From Pseudomonadota bacterium (GTDB taxonomy: Bacteria; Pseudomonadota; Gammaproteobacteria; Steroidobacterales; Rariloculaceae), in NCBI GenBank assembly GCA_009843005.1, contig VYEH01000198.1:1-18763 (forward strand): a stretch of 18,763 nt of DNA, written 5' to 3'. Position numbers and translations under genes: made by a program. Positions 16,223 through 18,763 of the stretch are shown in pieces (positions within the stretch are counted from its first letter, which is position 1; each line of letters opens with the position of its first letter). The notes under the pieces were generated by a model. The model did no database searches. It worked only from the letters and a program-made list of their open reading frames with translations, and was not told the DNA's origin.

Positions 16223-17277
16223 TGTGCGGAAAAACAGTTGCTCGAACGGTGCTTTGCGGGGTGCTCGCGCTGACGCCGTGGTGGGCCGGGGCGCAGCAGA
16301 TGGGCTTCCCTCCCGCCGCGGTAGTCGTGGACGAAGTCCGGCGCACGGAAATCTCGCCGACGGTCAGCTTTCCCGGGACGGTGGTCAGCCGCGCGGACTC
16401 GAGGCTGGCCACGGAGGTGGAGGGGCGCGTCACCTGGTTTGCCGATGTGGGAACCGTCGTCGCCCAGGGCGATCCCGTGGCGCGGCTGGAAAGCACGACG
16501 CTGGAGATCCAGCGTGACGAGTATCGCGGCCAGGTGGAACGCGAGCGTGGACGGCTCACCTTCCTCGAGCCCGAAGTCGACCGGCTGGAAATCCTGGCAG
16601 CCGAGAGCAACGCAGCCGAGAGCCTGCTGGATCAGACCCGGTCTAACCTGGAAGTGGCGCGGGGCGATCTGGCCGTTGCCGAAGCTCGCCTCCGGCAGAT
16701 CGAGGACCAGATTGCCAAGATGACGATTGTCGCCCCGTTCGATGGCGTCGTCAGCGAACGTTCGATCAATCCGGGCGAGTTCATCAATCGCCTCGATGAA
16801 GTCATCCGCCTGGTGAGCCCGGACAGCATCGAGGTGACCGCGCGGGCGCCACTGAACGCGGTGGCCTTCCTGGAAGCCGGTGTGCAGCTTCCGATCTACA
16901 ACGACTATCGCCGGGGGCCGGGAACCGTGCGTGCCATCGTGACGTTTGGAGACCCCCAGTCGCATATGTTCGAATTGCGCATCGATGTGCCTGCGGAGCA
17001 ATGGGTCGTGGGGGAGAGCGTGCGGGTCGATGTACCGACCGAGGCGCCCAAGCAGGCACTGGTGGTGCCCCGCGATGCACTGGTACTGAGACGGGAGGGC
17101 GCCTTCGTCTTTCGCGTCGGGCCGGAACAGCGGGCCCAGCGCGTGCCGGTTATGCCGGGCGTGGGAGACGGGGATCTGATCGAGGTCGACGGCGCGCTTG
17201 CGGCGGGCGACGTCATCGTGATCCGTGGCGCTGAGCGGCTGATGGAGGGTCAGCCGGTTCAGGTGACCGGGAGTTAG
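16219..17277 (+). CDS. Periplasmic adaptor (membrane fusion protein) of the RND pump
   Basis: This 352-residue MFP links the inner-membrane permease to an outer-membrane channel. It has a signal sequence (hydrophobic 9-22, cleavage near AGA25/Q), a split barrel-sandwich domain (about 62-95 and 166-200, with TIVAPFDGVVSERSINPGEFI typical of the second half) and a coiled-coil hairpin between them (about 95-165). A beta-barrel (about 205-280) and a membrane-proximal domain follow (VVPRDALVLRREGAFVFRV). There is no lipobox cysteine at the cleavage site. ATG overlaps the permease stop by 4 nt, so the two are translationally coupled. No TolC-type gene follows, so the channel must be encoded elsewhere. 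Confidence 0.93.
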   Translation: MMCGKTVARTVLCGVLALTPWWAGAQQMGFPPAAVVVDEVRRTEISPTVSFPGTVVSRADSRLATEVEGRVTWFADVGTVVAQGDPVARLESTTLEIQRDEYRGQVERERGRLTFLEPEVDRLEILAAESNAAESLLDQTRSNLEVARGDLAVAEARLRQIEDQIAKMTIVAPFDGVVSERSINPGEFINRLDEVIRLVSPDSIEVTARAPLNAVAFLEAGVQLPIYNDYRRGPGTVRAIVTFGDPQSHMFELRIDVPAEQWVVGESVRVDVPTEAPKQALVVPRDALVLRREGAFVFRVGPEQRAQRVPVMPGVGDGDLIEVDGALAAGDVIVIRGAERLMEGQPVQVTGS

Positions 17278-17361
17278 CGGTGGAGGCGAGGTCGATTTTT
17301 CGGCGCGGAGACACAACCGCGGCAACGGGCGTCAAAGCAGCTCTGCGTGCACGATGCTTCA

Positions 17362-17384
17362 CTTGACGGCAACGTGCCGTCAAG
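17362..17384. repeat. Perfect 10-bp-arm inverted repeat upstream of the GPP34-P450 gene
   Basis: Arms CTTGACGGCA (17362-17371) and TGCCGTCAAG (17375-17384) flank an ACG centre. It lies 85 bases after the MFP stop and 81 bases before the GPP34-P450 ATG. No T-run follows on the plus strand, so it is not a typical terminator. An operator for a dimeric regulator (for example of the TetR type) is the more likely reading, but no regulator gene is visible nearby. Confidence 0.6.
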
Positions 17385-17465
17385 GTGGGCTACGATGGTC
17401 GCGAGAGCGATAGAGATGAAATCGCGGACCGACCAATCGACGACCCTGGGCGAACCGACATCGAC

Positions 17466-18763
17466 ATGCTGAGGTTCGCGGAGGAAATCCTGATTCTCGT
17501 CCTTGACGAGGAGCGGGGGGATCTGGCCGCCAGCCTGCCCCGCCGCTCACTCGACCTGGCACTCGCGGGGGCGGTGCTGATGGATCTTGCGCTCGAGGAC
17601 CGCATCGACACGGATATCGAGCGGCTGGTGCTGGTGGACCCCACGCCTGTCAACGACGACATCCTCGATCCAATACTCGCCGAGATCGCCAGCGACGGCC
17701 AGTCGCGCGACACGGGTTATTGGCTCGGACGGATCGCCGGGCGTGGAAACCACATACGACGCGCCGCGCTGGCTCGCCTGATCGAGCGGGGTATACTGAG
17801 GTCCGAGGCGCACGGGCTCCTGTCCATGGTACCGTCGGTATCGCGATCGCGGCGCTATCCCCCCGTAGACGGGCAGTCGGTCGAAGATGCCAGACTGCGG
17901 ATCATGCGCGTGCTGTTCAGCGACGATGTCCCGGACCCGCGGGATGTTGCGATGATCGCGCTGGCCAACGCCTGCGGCTTGTTTCGCACGATCCTGTCAT
18001 CGGAGGAACGGGCGCAGGTTCGGGATCGCATCGATCTTCTGAAGAATCTCGACCTGATCGGCCGCACGATGAGCCTGGCGATCAAGGGACTCGAGGCGCC
18101 CGATGAACCACCTCCGGAGCTTAAGCAACCGAAAGACATCCCCGCGGTACCTGGCCTGCCGCTGCTGGGCAACGGCCTGGCCATGCGGAAGGGGCTCGTC
18201 CACTTCCTTGCCCGCCAGTACCGCGACCTGGGCCCGATTTTCAGGATACGTGCGCCGGGGCGCCGGTTCGTGTGCATGGCCGGACCGGAAGCGGTCGATT
18301 TCCTGGTCGCGCACGGAAAGACCGTCTTCCGGTCGCTCGAGCCGATGGCGAACTTCCACAACCAGATGGATTCCTCACGCTCGATTGTGACGATGGACGG
18401 GGTCGATCACGTCACCACGCGGAAGGCCCAGGCCAGGGGATACGCAGTTCGGGCCATGAGGGACCGGTCCCAGGAGGTCGTCGACATCACCCGTGAGCAG
18501 ATCGACAAGTGGCCCGTGGGGACACCGTTCGAGGCGTTGCCGGCGTTGCAGAGCGTGATCGCCGAGCAGATGGGCCACGTGATGGCGGGCTATTCGCCGC
18601 GGGGCTACACGCAGGATCTGTCCACGCTCCTCGGCGGACTGCTCCTTAGCGCCGCGACGCTTCCTCACATTATGAAACTGCCGAGATTCCGCCGCGCCCG
18701 CGAACGAGGCCGCGACCTGGCTCAGGGGGTCCTGGCACACAAGCGCAGAGTGGGTTCGCGCAG
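17466..18763 (+). CDS. GPP34 (GOLPH3-like) domain fused to cytochrome P450 (partial, 3' end beyond window)
   Basis: One frame runs from ATG 17466 to the window end without a stop (432 codons). Residues about 1-210 match the GPP34/GOLPH3 family: LRFAEEILILVLDEERGDL, SLDLALAGAVLMDLAL, LVLVDPTPVNDDILD, YWLGRIAG and a helical end with NLDLIGRTMSLAI. After a short Pro/Glu-rich linker, IPAVPGLPLLGNG (225-237) opens a cytochrome P450 domain, continuing with HFLARQYRDLGPIFRI and VDHVTTRKAQARGYA. The haem-cysteine loop, I helix and ExxR lie beyond the window, so activity cannot be judged. Eukaryotic GOLPH3 binds PI4P, but its Arg90-equivalent is Ala here, as in other bacterial members. No Shine-Dalgarno is seen; an in-frame GTG at 17385 is a less likely start. 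The gene follows the RND operon with a 188-nt gap. Confidence 0.85.
   Translation, partial: MLRFAEEILILVLDEERGDLAASLPRRSLDLALAGAVLMDLALEDRIDTDIERLVLVDPTPVNDDILDPILAEIASDGQSRDTGYWLGRIAGRGNHIRRAALARLIERGILRSEAHGLLSMVPSVSRSRRYPPVDGQSVEDARLRIMRVLFSDDVPDPRDVAMIALANACGLFRTILSSEERAQVRDRIDLLKNLDLIGRTMSLAIKGLEAPDEPPPELKQPKDIPAVPGLPLLGNGLAMRKGLVHFLARQYRDLGPIFRIRAPGRRFVCMAGPEAVDFLVAHGKTVFRSLEPMANFHNQMDSSRSIVTMDGVDHVTTRKAQARGYAVRAMRDRSQEVVDITREQIDKWPVGTPFEALPALQSVIAEQMGHVMAGYSPRGYTQDLSTLLGGLLLSAATLPHIMKLPRFRRARERGRDLAQGVLAHKRRVGSR

Noticed and set aside
17720..18390. Several other-frame and opposite-strand ORFs over the GPP34-P450 region
   Set aside because: They lack domain similarity, while the continuous frame from 17466 encodes two recognisable domains. 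The fusion gene explains the region.

Overview
The window is GC-rich and densely packed with co-directional genes on both strands. It looks like a gammaproteobacterial chromosome. The strongest clue is the block bepA - bcp - gcvR - (divergent) dapA - short BamC-like lipoprotein, which keeps a gene neighbourhood known from Escherichia coli and relatives. The SUF operon with its own Rrf2 regulator, SufU and SufT is typical of non-enteric Gammaproteobacteria. No rRNA, tRNA, CRISPR array, IS element or integrase was found, and no non-coding stretch exceeds about 210 bases.

Layout. (1) Positions 1-6468, minus strand: an iron-sulfur cluster assembly operon read rrf2 (IscR/SufR-like) - sufB - sufC - sufD - sufS - sufU - sufT, followed by a SixA-type histidine phosphatase cut by the window edge. 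Most junctions are 4-nt stop/start overlaps. A 19-bp inverted repeat upstream of rrf2 is a likely operator for the regulator. (2) Positions 6556-9085, minus strand: bepA (outer-membrane quality-control protease), bcp (peroxiredoxin Q) and gcvR (double ACT domain). (3) Positions 9205-10440, plus strand: dapA (lysine/peptidoglycan precursor synthesis) and a small lipoprotein that resembles only the N-terminal part of BamC. (4) Positions 10519-12918, minus strand: a complete bufferin-type (gig-type) operon. It has a secreted four-cysteine precursor peptide (BufA, DUF2282), an MNIO maturase (BufB, DUF692), its partner protein (BufC, DUF2063) and a DoxX-family membrane protein. (5) Positions 13124-17277, plus strand and divergent from the bufferin operon: an RND efflux permease and its periplasmic adaptor, with no outer-membrane channel gene. 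(6) Positions 17466 to the window end, plus strand: one uninterrupted reading frame joining an N-terminal GPP34 (GOLPH3/Vps74-like) domain to a cytochrome P450, cut by the window edge.

How the parts relate. Region 1 makes Fe-S clusters and probably senses its own output through the CX5CX5C motif of the Rrf2 protein. Regions 2 and 3 are housekeeping. Region 4 is predicted to make a post-translationally modified, metal-binding periplasmic peptide. It shares a 205-bp divergent control region with the RND pump of region 5. The least familiar item is the GPP34-P450 fusion, preceded by a perfect 10-bp-arm inverted repeat that could be a repressor operator. I did not recognise this domain architecture as an established one.
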